From: Stomorhina lunata | Taxonomy: Eukaryota > Arthropoda > Insecta > Diptera > Rhiniidae | Assembly (NCBI GenBank): GCA_933228675.1 | Contig: OW121743.1 | Location: forward strand, 83,824,759 to 83,888,758 | Reading direction: 5' to 3' | DNA: 64,000 nt | Shown here: piece after piece, positions 1-13,840 of the stretch | Position numbering within the stretch: position 1 is the first letter of the stretch | Layout of the letters: each line of letters starts with the position of its first letter | Notes under the pieces: model-generated | Databases searched by the model: none | What the model was told of the DNA's origin: nothing | Seen by the model: only the letters and a program-made list of their open reading frames with translations | Position numbers and translations under genes: made by a program

Positions 1-1210
1 AATCATGGCACATTTTTATTTCCTCAAAATCAATAATTGCTAGCAATTTTCAAGAATCAAAATCAACTTAAATTACTCGTATGAATTTCAGCTACTGAAA
101 TTTTAAAAGTTCATTCAGTTTACAAAGATTAGAAATACGAGTATGTGATTTACATTTACGATTCAAACGTAGATTTTCATACTCTATTTTTGTTACATAC
201 GAATGTATTTCCTAGTACTATTTCCAATTTCCCACACACAACCCTTAATCGGATAAAATGGGCATTTGGTAATGAAAACTGCAACCAGTTGGAATTTTTA
301 TCTTAATACTTGTATCATCATTCAAAATCTTCAATGTGCTGAAATGATCATACACGACGTAGGCGTCACAATCTATTCACAGGCCATCTTATGGACGAAA
401 ATAGACTTTGCTCAAACCTTATGTTAAATATTGCAAAAAGGGTCTCGAAAATCCGCTTACTATAGATGGACAGAGAATATACAAACTCACGGCATATGCC
501 GTCCTTTAATACAGGGTATGGATGTGAGTGGATAGTTTATGGCGTCTGGCATCAAGCAGAAGGTGCGACAAAAAAAAGTTTGGACATGATGGTAAATTTT
601 ATGGCAGCAACAATGTGTGGCAAAATTTGGAGGTGTTATACATGTGAATTTTAAAACTGAAATATTGCAAAACATTTACAAACATTTGGACAAGTTACTT
701 GTATGAAAAGTACAAAACTAGGGAGAAAAAGTACAAATAAATTTTAAAAGGGAAGAAAGAAAATGAACATTTTTTACGTGCACATCTTTTTTTACAAATA
801 TAGTAGACTTTTAATAAATTTAGAGTTTTATATGAATTTTTTCCGGGTTTGCTTTTAGCAAAATATTCAAAATTACTAAATCAAAAATATTTATTATATC
901 AATGCAAAGTAAAAAGGAATACGAAACAAAAATTGTGTTGCATATTTTGATTAATATCTTGAAAGCTATACAAGATAAAGTAGAGGTATGGGACAGTTTT
1001 TTGTCAATATATATCCGAGTATTTCGTATATACAAAAATCAAATAAAATTATATTTTTACATATTTTATAGCAAAACCGAAAGGTGGTGAGAAGAAAGCT
1101 TTGAATAACACTCAACAAAGTAATTGCACTTCATGTCTATATTTACGAGTTGAGCAGTAAAGTAGCTCCATCTATTGTTAGAAAGACATATTTGTTAAGT
1201 TTTTTGTTCT
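1..1210. other. A+T-rich non-coding DNA, no gene recognised
   Basis: Only short open frames with no recognisable domain are present, and they overlap on both strands. No tandem repeat or transposon end was identified. The stretch leads directly into a degenerate DINE-like element. Confidence 0.5.
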
Positions 1211-1214
1211 ACAG

Positions 1215-2040
1215 CTAATTTTATTTTTTTAAGATCGGGTTACAGCTGATGGAAAACAACTTTTTTCACAAAAATCTTTTTACATTTGACCATAGCTCCC
1301 GTATAACCTCGTCTTGGCTAATCGCATTTGCTAATTAATAACAAATTATATGATGATATAATTTGGTATATAGAAGTTTTATATAAGCACTAGGCAGCAT
1401 AATACAATACACTTCAATGCCAATAAATGATAAACTGTAAAAGCAATGGTCCCTAACTTAAGCAGTCCTAAGAGAATACCAGCCAGTGTGTCAAATTTTG
1501 TTACAATCGGTCACCATTTGACCATAGCTCCCATATAAAAACAACATATGGAAACACAAAAATACAAAAAGAAAAGGGGGCTTATATCCGTCTGTCCGTC
1601 AGATAAAAGCGCCTTAACGAAAAGAGCTAGAGGGTCAAAATTTTACAAAAGTATTTTCGATATCTTTAAAAAGTTGTGTATTAAAAATGAGATAAAACGG
1701 TTCACATTTAGTTAAACCTCCCTTATGACCCCGCCCCGGGAATCACATTAATGCTGATAAATTGAATTCACTTGTAGTATTTAGTTATGACGACTAAATT
1801 TAGAATAGAGAAGTTTTATTCATCTATTGTTCAGTATATCAAATTTTATAGAAATCGGTCCATATTTGACTATAACTTTCATATAAAAACTACTAAAGTT
1901 TTTTACAAATAATCTTTATGTAAATACCAGCCATGACAATCGGTCATTATTTTACTATAGTTCTCTTGTATATAACATCCCCTTTTCATATCTCCAATAA
2001 TAAGATTTGGAGCTACATATAATATATGAACCCCTTATTT
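1215..2040 (-). mobile_element. Degenerate DINE-like (Helentron-type) non-autonomous element, subfamily 2
   Basis: Non-coding transposon relic. It shares an ordered set of blocks with the copy at 24.0-25.5 kb: GACCATAGCTCCC repeats, the ACCTCGTCTTGGCTAATCGC block, CCAGCCAGTGTG, a short GTCCGTCTGTCCGTCAG microsatellite core and a CCCCGGGA block. A GTCY-type microsatellite between conserved blocks is the known layout of DINE-1/Helentron derivatives in flies, so the class assignment rests on family knowledge. Both ends are eroded and no terminal hairpin is visible here. Strand is given relative to the copy at 10.9 kb, using the shared terminus of the 24 kb copy. Confidence 0.6.
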
Positions 2041-2240
2041 TGAAAGTGGATTAAGTCCATTTTTTTAATTCAGACATAAAGGGTTTTGCGTTTTAGTATT
2101 TTTAAAATTATATGTGACCAATTTTAGTAAATTAAATCTTAAATTTTGATTAGAAACTATCAAATTTTTTCTTTCATAAAAAAAAATTATAAAAACCATT
2201 TGGAAAGAAATGACTTATACCACTTTCAAAACCAAGAGTT

Positions 2241-2893
2241 TAAAAATTTCCTATTAAAAGTAAATTTTTGTAAAATTTCCTATGAAAAGTAAATTTTTGA
2301 AAGATATCCTATAAAAAATAAAAATTATAAAAAATTTCCAATCAAAAGTAAATTTATGAAAAATTTCTTATAAAAAGTAAATTTTGGAAAAATTCCTATA
2401 AAAAGTAAATTTTTGAAAAAATTCCTTTAAAAAGTTAATTTTTGAAAAATTTTCTATAAAAAGTAAATTTTTGAAAAATTTCCTATAAAAAGTAAATTTT
2501 TGAAAAATTTCCTATAAAAAGCAAAATTTTGAAAAATTTCCTATAAAAAGTAAATTTTTGAAAAATTTTTTTTAAAAAGTAAATTTTTGAAAAATTTCCT
2601 ATAAAAAGTAACTTTTTGAAAAATTTCCTATAAAAAGTAAATTTATTAAAAACTTCCTATAAAAAGTAAATTTTTAAGAAATTTCCTATAAAAAGTAAAT
2701 TTTGGAAAAATTTCCTATAAAAAGTAGATTTTTGAAAAATTTCCTATAAAAAGTAAATTTTTGAAAAATTTCCTATAAAAAGTAAATTTTTGAAAAATTT
2801 CCTATAAAAAGTAAATTTTTGAAAAATTTTCTATAAGAAGTAAATTTTTAAAAAATTTCCTATAAGAAGTAAATTTTTGCAAAATTTCCTATA
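2241..2893 (+). repeat. Group I satellite array, 29-bp monomer
   Basis: About 22 head-to-tail monomers of about 29 bp, each containing AAATTTTTGAAAAATTTCC followed by TATAAAAAGT. The AAAAAGTAAAT spacer distinguishes it from the AAAATAAGAAAT spacer of the arrays at 11-22 kb. Monomers are more alike in the middle and more diverged at both edges, as expected for unequal crossing over. No promoter or gene is seen. Confidence 0.9.
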
Positions 2894-4271
2894 ACTTAGT
2901 TTTCATAATAAAGAAAGTCTTTATATAGGGTTATGGTGTGCATTTGTGCTTTATGGTTCATATCTCTGTAATTAGAAAACCGATTTAGGTGATTCATTTG
3001 GGTTAGAAAATTAAAAGAATTCATTATACCAATTTTCACGATGTTTCACCTAGAAGCTATGGGAAAATATATATATTATACCAATTTGAAAGGAAATCAG
3101 ATTCATAAAATAACAAAACGTTAAACACATTTACATTAAGTTATTGTAAATCCTTTTAGAAAATCACACAATAATTTAAAAACTGTTACATATCACACAT
3201 CCATTAACATCGTCACATGCAGAGCATGACTAATTTATGATAACACAACCGTGAATGCTTTCAATCCCTTTAAGTACAAACAATTGCTGCAAAATAAACC
3301 CTTTTTTCTCACAAAGGATTAAAAAACAAAAACTGTTGCATAAAGCAAGGAACTCGTTCAAAAAGTCACATGCCAACAGGATAACTCAAAAGAGTTCACA
3401 CAAACAATTCACATAAATTTCAAGCCACACGTGACAATTAGGAGATGTTGCATCATAAGAAACAAAAGATTAAACAATATTTAAGCATGAAAAAGAAATT
3501 AGCCCAGTTAACAGTTTGAAAAATATATATTTATCTGTGTTGAAGGACACCTACAGGTTAATGTCTATCAGGAAATCATTGAAATATTTAAATACTCAGT
3601 GGGACTTTGTAACAATTAAAAATATGTAACAGTTTACGAATTTTATAAATTCTATAAAAATACTCAAAAAAAAAAAAAATAAAGGAATAACCGAAATACC
3701 TTTTAACAATTTTCCATCAACTGCAAAAATGTCCTGTGATGTCCTGTTTGTTTTTCATTCCTTCATTTTGTTAACAAATATTTAGTTTAAAAATTTTTGG
3801 TAACAGGAATATAAAAATTTGTTTCCCTTTATTCTTAAAAAAAAACAAACAAATGCTTCTCTATAAATAAAAAAAAGTATAACGAAAACATTCATGTGTG
3901 ATCGAGGACAACAAAAAAAAAAAGGATTCATCTGCACACATAATAAAATATCCTGAAATCTAGAACAACGAAAAACACCTTTAGGTCGAAAGTAAACAAT
4001 TGCAGTTTTTAAATGTGCAAAACTATTTGAAACCGGGGGTAAAAACTGGTTAAAAACGTAAAAATGTTTCTAACAAATTCAACTCATAATTCATGTTCTC
4101 GATTGTTGGGAACAATTAAAAAATTGCTTATTCGCAGAATGTGTCTTTCGCATCTTGTGTTTCGTAAATGGATTTTCTGTTTATGTTTCCTGGATTTAAT
4201 AGTCGTTTGACTGGGGGTCACACATATAAAAAAGAAAAGGTTCTACTTTTATCAAACCCTTATGCAAAGTT
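2894..4271. other. Unique-looking A+T-rich spacer
   Basis: No open frame of note and no transposon signature. It contains short A-runs (for example at 3667-3679) and lies between two satellite arrays built on related but different monomers. Confidence 0.45.
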
Positions 4272-5911
4272 GTTGAAAATTGACTATTTTTAGGAAATTT
4301 TTCGTAAATTGACTATTTATAGGAAATTTTTTGAAAATTTAATATTTAAAAGAAAAATGTTCGCAAATTTACTATTTTTAGGAAATTTTTTGAAAATTTA
4401 CACTTTTTAGGAAATTTTTTGAAAATGGACTATTTATAGGAAATTTTTCGAAAATTTTATATTTAAAGGAAAATTTTTGAAAATTGACTATTTATAGGAA
4501 ATTTTTCGAAAATTTTATATTTAAAGGAAATTTTTTGAAAATTGACTATTTATAGGAAATTTTTCGAAAATTGACTATTTTAGGAACTTTTCCGAAAGTT
4601 GACTATTTATAGGAAATTTTTCAAAAATTGACTATTTATAAGAAATTTTTCGAAAATAGACTATTTATAGGAACTTTTCCGAAAGTTGACTATTTATAGG
4701 AAATTTTTCGAAAATTGACTATTTATAGGAAATTTTTCGAAAATTGACTAATTATAGGGAATTTTTCGAAAATTGACTATTTTTAGGAAATTTTTCGAAA
4801 ATTGATTATTTATAGGAAGTTTTTCAAAAAATGACTATTTATAGGAAATTTTTCGAAAATTGACTTTTATAGGAAATTTTTCGAAAATTGACTATTTATA
4901 GGAAATTTTTCGAAAATTTAATATTTATAGGAAATTTTTCGAAAATTGACTAATTATAGGAAATTTTTCGAAAATTGACTAATTATAGCAAATTTTTCGA
5001 AAATTGACTATTTTTAGAAAATTTTTCGAAAATTGACTATTTATAGGAAATTTTTCGAAAATTGACTATTTTTAGAAAATTTTTCGAAAATTGACTATTT
5101 ATAGGAAATTTTTCGAAAATTTACTATTTATAGGAAATTTTTCGAAAATTGGCTAATTATAGGAAATTTTTTAAAAATTGACTATTTATAGGAAATTTTT
5201 CGAAAATTGACTATTTTAATAGGAAATTTTTCGAAAATTGACTATTTTAATAGGAAATTTTTCGAAAATTGACTATTTTAATAGAAAATTTTTCGAAAAT
5301 TGACTATTTTAATAGGAAATTTTTTGAAAATTGACTATTTTTATAGGAAATTTTTCAAAAATTGACTATTTATAGGAAATTTTTGAAAATTGACTATTTA
5401 TAAGAATTTTTCGAAAATTGACTATTTATAGGAAATTTTTCGAAAATTGACTATTTTTATAGGAAATTTTTCGAAAATTGACTATTTATTGGAAATTTTT
5501 CGAAAGTTGACTATTTATATTAAATTTTTCGAAAATTGACTATTTATAGGAAAGTTTTCGAAAATTGACTATTTATAGGAAATTTTTCGAAAATTGACTA
5601 TTTATAGGAAATTTTTCGAAAATTGATTATTTTTGAAGGAAATTTTTCGAAAATTGACTATTTATAGGAAATTTTTCGAAAATTGACTATTTATAGGAAA
5701 TTTTTCGAAAATTGACTATTTATAGGAAATTTTTCGAAAATTGACTATTTATAGGAAATTTTTCGAAAATTGACTATTTATAGGAAATTTTTCGAAAATT
5801 GACTATTTATAGGAAATTTTTCGAAAATTGACTATTTATAGGAAATTTTTCTAAAATTGACTATTTATAGGAAATTTTTCAAAAATTGACTATTTATAGA
5901 AGATTTTTCCA
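4272..5911 (-). repeat. Group I variant satellite array, 29-bp monomer with TTCGAA centre
   Basis: About 56 monomers of about 29 bp with the blocks TTGACTATTTATAGGAAAT and TTTTTCGAAAA. Relative to the other group I arrays the dyad centre has changed from TTTTTGAAAAA to TTTTCGAAAA, and the A+T spacer carries TTGACTA. The stretch 5570-5880 is nearly homogeneous, while the left third has many point changes and one-base indels. A sub-block near 5205-5330 carries an extra TAA insertion (CTATTTTAATAGG) in successive monomers, which shows local copy-number spread of a variant. Confidence 0.9.
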
Positions 5912-6523
5912 TAATTTTTCTATATACGAATAAAATCTATTCCATGAGTCACAATTATCTTTAGCTATAACAACATATTCACAAATAAAATTTTTTAAAT
6001 TCATCATAAATTATAAATAAATATTGCCAAACAAATTCGCCTACAATTAATAAAACTATCAATAATATCAATTAGTTATTTGCGCATTATGTGTTTATTT
6101 TTTTTCCTCCTTTTTTTGCAAATAAATTATAAATAATATGAAAATATAAATATTCTATTATAATTATTTAATTTATTTATATGTTTACTATAAATTTCAA
6201 TAATTTCCGTTAATATTCATATAAAAGTAGAAAAAAAGTAGAGTAAAATTCACATTTTAATTAAGAAACCGGAAATTTGCAATCATCAAGTCTTGAATTT
6301 ATGAATATGAAAAATTGAGAGAAAAGTAGAAAAAAAAACGGGAAATATGAAAATATGTATAATGGAAAATTAAATGAATTTATAAACTCAGACATATAAC
6401 GACTATGAACACTAAAATGAAGAACAGCTAACAGGAGAGTAAAAGGAGTAAAAAAAATTATTCAAACAATTTTCCCATTTGCCACATTAATACAAATTTG
6501 TCTACAGTCAGAAGAAAGTTTTA
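5912..6523. other. A+T-rich spacer between satellite arrays
   Basis: No gene, transposon end or tandem repeat could be recognised. Confidence 0.45.
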
Positions 6524-9505
6524 GAAAATTTCTCATTTTTCTATAGGAAATTTTTCAAAAATTTCTAATTTTTACAGGAAATTATTCAGATTTTTTATTT
6601 TTATAGGAATTTTTTGAAAAATTTCTTATGTTTGTAGAAATTTTTTCAAAAATTTCTTATTTTTCTGACAAATTTTTCAAAAACTTCTTATTTTTATAGG
6701 ATATCTTTCAAAAGTTTCTTATTTTTATAGTAAATTTTTCAAAAATTTCTTATCTTTATAGTAAATTTTTCAAAAATTTCTTATCTTTATAGTAAATTTT
6801 TCAAAAATTTCTTATTTTTATAGGAAATTTTTCAAAAATTTCTTATTTTTATAGGAAATTTTTAAAAAATTTCTTATTTTTATAGGGAATTTTTCAAAAA
6901 TTTCTTATTTTTATAGGGAATTTTTCAAAAATTTCTTATTTTTATAGGGAATTTTTCAAAAATTTCTTAATTTTATAGGAAAATTTTCAAAAATTTCTTA
7001 TTTTTATAGGAAAATTTTCAAAAATTTCTTATTTTAATAAGAAAATTTATCAAAATTTTCGTATTTTTATAGGAAATTTTTCAAAATTTTCTTATTTTTA
7101 TAGGAAATTTTTCAAAGTTTTCTTAATTTTATAGAAAATTTTTCAAAAATTTCTTATTTTTATAGAAAATTTTTCAAAAATTTCTTATTTTTATAGGAAA
7201 TTTCTCAAAAATTTCTTATTTTTATAGGAAATTTTATAAAATTTTCTTATTTTTATAGGAAATTTTTCAAAAATTTCTTGTTTTTATAGGAAATTTTCTT
7301 ATTTTGTAGGAAATTTTTCAAAATTTTCATATTTTTATAGGAAGTTTTTCAATTTTTTATAGAAAATTTTAAAATTTTTCAAAAATTTCTTATTTTTATA
7401 AAAAATTTTTCAAAAATTTCTTATTTTTATAGGAAATTTTTCAAAAATTTCTTATTTTTATAGGAAATTTTTCAAAAATTTCTTATTTTTATAGGAAATT
7501 TTCTTATTTTTGTAGGAAATTTTTCAAAATTTTCTTATTTTTATAGGAAGTTTTTCAATTTTTTATAGAAAATTTTAAAATTTTTCAAATATTTCTTATT
7601 TTTATAGGAAATTTTTCAAAAATGTCTTATTTTTATAGAAAATTTTACTTATTTTTATAGGAATGTTTTCAAAAATTTCTTATTTTGATGGAATATTTTA
7701 AAAAATTTTTTTTTCTATTGGAAATTTTTAAAAAACTTTTTATTTTTGTAAGAAATTTTGTAAATTTTTTTTATTTTTAAAGGAAATTTTTCAAGAAATT
7801 TTTTTTTTAGTTTCTAATTTTTATATGAATTTTTTTTTTAATTTCTTATTTTTAAAGAAATTTCTTATTTTCATAGGAAATTTTTCAAAAATTTCTAAAT
7901 TTTATAGGAAATCTTTCAAAAATTTCTTATTTTTATAGGAAATTTTTCAAAAATTTCTTATTTTTATAGGAAATTTTTAAAAATTTTCTTATTTTTATAA
8001 GAAATTTTTCAAAATGTTCTTATTTTTATTGAAAGGTTTTCAAAAACTTCTTAATTTTATAGGAGATTTTTTAAAAGTTTCTAATTTTATAGGAAATTTT
8101 TCAAAATTTTGCTAATTTTATAGGAAATTTTCCAAAAATGTTTTATTTGTATAGGAAGATTTAAAAAAAAAATACTAACGTTTATAGGAAATTTTTTAAA
8201 ATAAATTTTGATATTTTTATAGGAATATTTTTAAAAATTTCTTATTTCTATAGCAAATTATTCAAACATTTTTTATTTTATAGGATTTTTTTTTAAATTT
8301 TTAGTTTTTTATAGGAAACTTTTTAAAAATTTCTTATTTTTATAGGAAATATTTTAAAAATTGTTTTTTTTTAATAAGAAAATTTGTTGAAAATTTCTTA
8401 TTTTTATAGGAAAGTTTTGAAAAATTTCTTATTTTTATGGGAATTTTTTTTTAATTTCTTATTTTTAAATTAAATTTTTAAAAATTTTCTTATTATTTTA
8501 GAAAATTTTTAGAAATTATTTTTGCAGAAAATTTTGAAAATTTGTTTGTTTTGTAAAAAAATTTTTGAAAAATTTCTTATTTTTATAAGAAATTTATCAG
8601 AATTTTTTTATTTTTTAAGGAAATATCTAAAATTTTTCAATCTTAAAAAATTTCTTATTTTTAAAGAAAATTTTGCAAAGATATTTCAGTTTTATAAAAA
8701 AATTTTCAAAAATTTCTTATTTATATAGGCATTTTTTTAAAATTTTCTCATTTTTAGAAGAAGTTTTGAAAAACTTAATTTTTCAATAGAAAATTTTTCA
8801 AAATTTCTTATTTTGACCAGAAAATTTTCAAAAATTTTCTATTTTTTATGAGATTTTCAAAAAATTTCTTATTTGTTAAGAAATCTTTAAAAAATTGAAT
8901 TTCTTTTTAAGAATTTTTTTTAAAATTACTTATTTTTATAGAATTTTTTTTTTTTAATTTCTTATATTTCTTTAGGAAATTTTTTAACGTTTTTTTTTAA
9001 TTTTTATAGGAAATTTTTTAACAATTTTTTATTTTATAGAAAATTCAAAAAGCTCTTATTTTTACTGAAAACTTTAAAAAGTTTTCTTATTTTAATAGAA
9101 AGTTTTTCAAAATTTTGTTATTTTAATAGGAAGTTTTTCAAAAATTTCTAATTTTTATAGGAAATTTTTTCAAAAATTTCATATTTTTATATGAAGTTTT
9201 CAAAAGTTTCTTATTTTTATAGGAAATTTTATAAAAAAAAAAAATTATTTTCTTTATAGGAATTTTTAAAAATTTCTAATTTCTAAAGGACATTATTAAA
9301 AAATTTTCTATTTTTAAACAATTTTTCAGAAATTTCCTATTTTTATAGGAAATTTTTTAAAAAAATTTATAAATTTTATTGATTTTTCATTTATTTTTAT
9401 AGGAAAATTAAAAGAAATGTCTGTTTTGACAAAAAAAGTTCTTGTTTTTATCACAAATTTTTCAAACATTTCTTTTTTTATAGGAAATTTAAATTCTTAA
9501 TTTTT
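6524..9505 (-). repeat. Group I satellite array, about 31-bp monomer, reverse orientation
   Basis: Roughly 90 monomers of about 31 bp with TTTTTATAGGAAATTTTTC and AAAAATTTCTTA blocks. This is the reverse complement of the arrays at 10.8-13.8, 15.8-17.8 and 19.5-22.0 kb. The left half (6.7-7.5 kb) is fairly regular. The right half (7.7-9.5 kb) is strongly degenerate, with many indels and T-runs. Open frames inside it are simple read-through of the repeat. Confidence 0.9.
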
Positions 9506-10754
9506 TTAGCTTAAAGCTCTTAAATTGCTTAACAAACCAATAACCATTTAAATATAAAATTGCCAACTAAAAAAATAAATTACCATTCAAAAATTTTACC
9601 CAACTACATTCAAATTAAACCAAATACATATACATTTATTCCGAAATCTATTTAAAAAGGAATATAATGAATCCTTTTGGTCGTTGGCAAAATTTTCTGC
9701 TTTCACAGGAACGCAAAACCACTAACTACAGAACATCATCGGCAATGACAACTCAGAAATTTATTTATTTTATTTTAATTTTTCATGTATATTTTTTTCC
9801 CTCAATATATTTTAGTCTCAACATCAAAAGCATCATTCATTTTCACTAGCATTTAACTCTAGTATTTATTCATTTAAATGCTTAAATGGAATTATAGAAC
9901 AAGAATTGGGAAATCATGTTCGAAATTGAAATCAGAAGTAGATGGAGGAGAAACTTCAAATTAAAATAAATTGCTTATTTAAGTGTACAAAGTGTACCCC
10001 GTGTGGTATACTCGGGTTAATATAATAGAGTATGAGTTCCTAAAATTTAACCGGGAATGAAGGAAGATAAAATAACAGTAATAAAAACAAAATTAAAATA
10101 ATAACAATAAAAAGGAAAAGAAAAGCTCCAAGTCATCAACATCGGAAGCTTTTTTTGCTGCCTCTATTTAGCTGATAGTTATTGTGCGTAACTAATAGAG
10201 ACAAAGACCAGAGTGGAATGGCTGTTATAAAAAGGGTTTAATTTAAGAAAGGGGGTGCCTTATTCCGATATTGTATGGTCATGTTCAAATTGCTTTTCTA
10301 ATTGACATTCTGTATAAGGAGGAGAGTCTGCCCTTAAACTAAACAAGTTTTTGTATTAAAAAATTGGTTATTGGCCATGTTAAGCATAATTAAAGCAATG
10401 ACTAGAATTCTTAAGTAAAATTTTTGCTGATTTTATTCATTTTGTTGCCGATTTAATAATATTTGCTTAACTTGTTCGTTGGAAAAACAGCTGCGAAAGA
10501 TTTTTTTTTTCGAATTTCATAAAAAGCTGTTTCCAAAGTTTTGGGAATTTGCAAGTAAAGTCATGTGGAAAAAAGCGTTAATAAGAATTTTTTTTTTTCT
10601 TCAAAAAAAAAAACTTGTGCTTAATGGAAAAGTTCGTAGATTTTGTTAAATCATCTGGATAGTTTTTTTTAATAATTACATAAATTTACATACATAAGCA
10701 TTCAGAGAAGTTAAAATGTTATATTGTTTGGTTAAATCACATGAATTTTTAAAT
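9506..10754. other. A+T-rich spacer, no gene recognised
   Basis: It contains a 60-codon open frame at 9667-9849 with no recognisable domain, which I do not accept as a gene. Two homopolymer T-runs occur near 10500 and 10590. The spacer separates two group I arrays of opposite orientation. Confidence 0.45.
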
Positions 10755-13700
10755 TAATTTTCTGCAAAAATAAGAAGTTTTTGAATAAAATACGAAATTC
10801 TTTGAAAATTTCGTGTAAAAATATCAAATTCATAAAAATGTTCCTAAAAACTACAAAATTTTATAAAAAATTTCTATAAAAATGAGAAATTTTTGAATAA
10901 TTTTCTAACAAAACAAGTAAGAAAGCGCTATAGTCGGTCAAGCCGACCATACGATACCCTTCACCACTAAGGTCAAAGGTGTTATTTAAGTTTACATAAG
11001 CAGTATTTGTTTTAAATGTCATGAAAAAATATTGACATTTGTGGCCAATATAGCAATTCCGGGAAGTGGGACCTATGGGAGGTACCCTAAATAATGGACC
11101 GAGTTTGACCAATTTCAATAGCCATGGTCCCATTATCAAAAAAATGATGTGTGCCAAATTTCATCAAATTATCTTTAGAATTGCGACCTGTAGTTTGATT
11201 ACAAGGTTTACATGGGGGTCCAGCCGTCCAGCCAGCCAGACGGACGGACGGACGGACGGACATCGCAAAATCGATTCAGAAAGTGATTCTAAAAGATGGG
11301 TCTAAGACAAATATTTCTATGCGTTACAAACATCAGCACAAACTTATAATACCTTTCCACCTATGGTGGTGAAGGGTATAAAAAGCAATATTTAAAAAGT
11401 TTATAAAAAAAGAAATTTTTGAACAAAAAGAACAACAAATTTTTTAAAAATTTCCTATCAAAATAAGAAATTTTTAAAAAAATTTCCTATTGAACTAAAA
11501 ATTTTTGAAAAATTTACTCTAAAAATAATTTTTTTTTTTAAATTTTCTTATAAAAATAAGAAATTTCATAAAAAAACGAGAAAAATTTAGAAAAATCTCC
11601 TATAAAACTAAGAAATCTTGAAAAAATTTCCTAAAAAAAAAACTAAAAAATTTTGAAAAATTTCCTATGCAAATAAGAAATTTTTGAAAATTTTCTATAA
11701 AAACAGAAAATTTTTGAAAAATTTCGTATAAAAATAGGACATTTTTGAAAAGTTTCCTGTAAAAATAGGAAATTTTTTGAAAAGTTTCCTATAAAAATTA
11801 CAAATTTTAGAATAATTTCCTACAAAAATAGAAACTTCTTTAAAGATTTCCTACAAAAATAGAAATTTTTAAAGACTTCCTATAAAAAGTTTTTAAAAAT
11901 GTCATAAAAAAGACAGTTATTGAAAAATTTTCCTATAAAAATAGAAAATGTTCGAAAAATTTGCCATAAAATAGAACATTTTTTAAAAGTTTTCTCTAAA
12001 AGTTTCATTTATAAATAGAATATATTTAAAACATTTCAAATAAAAATAGAAAATTATTAAAAAAAGTTTATAGGCTTTTTAGAAAATTTTCTTTAAACCC
12101 AAAAAATTTTTGAAAAAAAATTTCATATAAAAATTGCAATTTTTTTAAAAATTTCCTATAAAAAAAGATAATTTTTGAAAAATTACCAATTAAAATAAGA
12201 AATATAAAAAAATATATATTATTATAGAACATAAAAATAAGAAATTTTTGAAAATTTTCCATTAAAAAAGGAATTTTTTTTTGAAAAAGTTCCAATAGAA
12301 TAAAAAATTTTTTAAAAATTTTCCTATAAAAAAAAGAAGTTTTTTACGAAATTTTTTGAAACATTTCCTATAAAAGCAAGAAATTGTTGAAAAATTTCAT
12401 ACAAAAATGATAAATTTTATAATAATTTTTTATAAAAAAATAAATTTTTAATAAAGCTATGAAATTTTTTAAAAATTTCTATCAAAATAAGAAAATTTTC
12501 TCGTAAAAATAAGAAACTTTTGAAAATTTCCCGATAAAACTAAGACATTTTAAAAAAAAAATTCTATCGAAATATGAAATTTTCGAAAAATTTTCTATAA
12601 AATAAAGAAATTTTTTAAAAATTTTTTATTAAAATTTTTAAAAATTTGCTATAAAAAATTTTTGAAAAAGTTCCTATACAAAAAAGAAGTTTTTAAAAAA
12701 TTTCTTATAAATATAGAAAATTTTTAAAAATTTACAGCAAAAATAAGAAATTTTGAAAAATTGCCTATAAACAAAAGAAGTTTTTGAATAATTTCTTATA
12801 AAAGTGAGATTTTTTTTTAAATTTTCATTTAAATAAGAAACTTGAAAATTTTCCTTTCAAAATAAGATTTTTTTTTAAATTGCTATAAAAATAAGAAATT
12901 TTTATAAAATTTTATTTATAAAACTAAGTTTTTTTCGAGTAATTTTCTACAAAAATAAGAAATTTTTTAAAAAATTAAAAAAAAATTCTATAAAAATAAA
13001 AAGATTTTGAAAAATTTCTTATAAAAATAGAAAATTTTTTTGGAAAACTTCATATTAAAATAAGAATTTTTTGAAAACTTTCTATAAAAATAAGAATTTT
13101 TTTCAAAAATTTCCTATAAAAACAAGAATTTTTGTTAAAATATTTCCTATAAAAATAATAAATTTTGAAAAAATTTCCTATAAAAATCATAAACTTTAAA
13201 CAAATTTCCTATAAAAATCATAAATTTTTGAAAAATTTCCTATAAAATAAGAAATTTTTGAAAAATTTTCTATAAAAATATGAAGCTTTTGAAAAATTTC
13301 CTATAAAAAGAGAAAATTTTAAAAAATTTCCTTTAAAAAATGAAAATTTTACAGAAAAAATAGTTTTTGAAAAATTTCTAATAAATAAATGAAATTTTTT
13401 AAAAATTTTCTGCATTAGTAAGAAAAATTAAAAAATTTCATATAAAAGTGAGATTTTTTAAAATTTCCATTGAAATAAGATACCTTTGAAAATTTCCCAT
13501 AAAAATAAGAAATTTTTTAAAAATTTCCTATATAAATAGTAAATTTTTGAAATTTTTTTTATAAAAATAGAAAATTTTTGAAAAATTTCCTAAAAAACAG
13601 AAATTTTTTGAAAAATTTCCTATAAAAATAGAAAATTTTTGAAAAATTTCCTATAAAAATAGAAAATTTTTGAAAAATTTCCTATAAAAATAGAAAATTT

Positions 13701-13840
13701 TTGAAAAATTTCCTATAAAAATAGAAAATTTTTGAAAAATTTCCTATAAAATAGAAAATTAAAAGAAAAAATTCTTAAAAAATAGAAAATTTTTCGAAAA
13801 TTTCTTATAAAAGTAAAAAATTTTCAATAAAAAAAACTAT
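10755..13840 (+). repeat. Group I satellite array, about 30-31-bp monomer, forward orientation
   Basis: Diverged tandem monomers with AAATTTTTGAAAAATTTCC and TATAAAAATAAG blocks. The array is interrupted at 10912-11384 by a DINE-1-like element, with satellite on both sides. Most of it is degenerate; the best-preserved run is 13560-13760, where five monomers are almost identical. Confidence 0.88.
10912..11384 (+). mobile_element. DINE-1-like (Helentron-type) element, short intact copy
   Basis: Non-autonomous element of about 470 bp inserted in satellite. The left end reads ACAAGTAAGAAAGCGCTATA, followed by a small hairpin (GTCGG, loop, CCGAC at 10933-10947). Subterminal inverted repeats are ATACCCTTCACCAC (10954-10967) and GTGGTGAAGGGTAT near 11366-11379. 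A GACG/GTCC microsatellite lies at about 11222-11262. Subterminal inverted repeats, a terminal stem-loop and a GTCY microsatellite are the known hallmarks of DINE-1/Helentron derivatives. It encodes nothing; the two overlapping open frames across it are chance. At least four other copies of the subfamily occur in this window. Confidence 0.8.

Noticed and set aside
2241..5911. Tandem arrays as a CRISPR locus
   Set aside because: Units are contiguous with no unique spacers, and the sequence context is eukaryotic.
4272..5911. Heat-shock elements formed by TTC/GAA in the TTCGAA-type satellite
   Set aside because: Heat-shock elements need alternating nGAAn/nTTCn at 5-bp spacing. Here TTC directly abuts GAA and the next unit is 29 bp away.
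11066..11305. Open frames crossing the DINE-1-like element at 10.9 kb and repeated at 58.9-59.3 kb
   Set aside because: Similar peptides recur only because the non-coding element recurs. Frames are present on both strands and end arbitrarily in the microsatellite.
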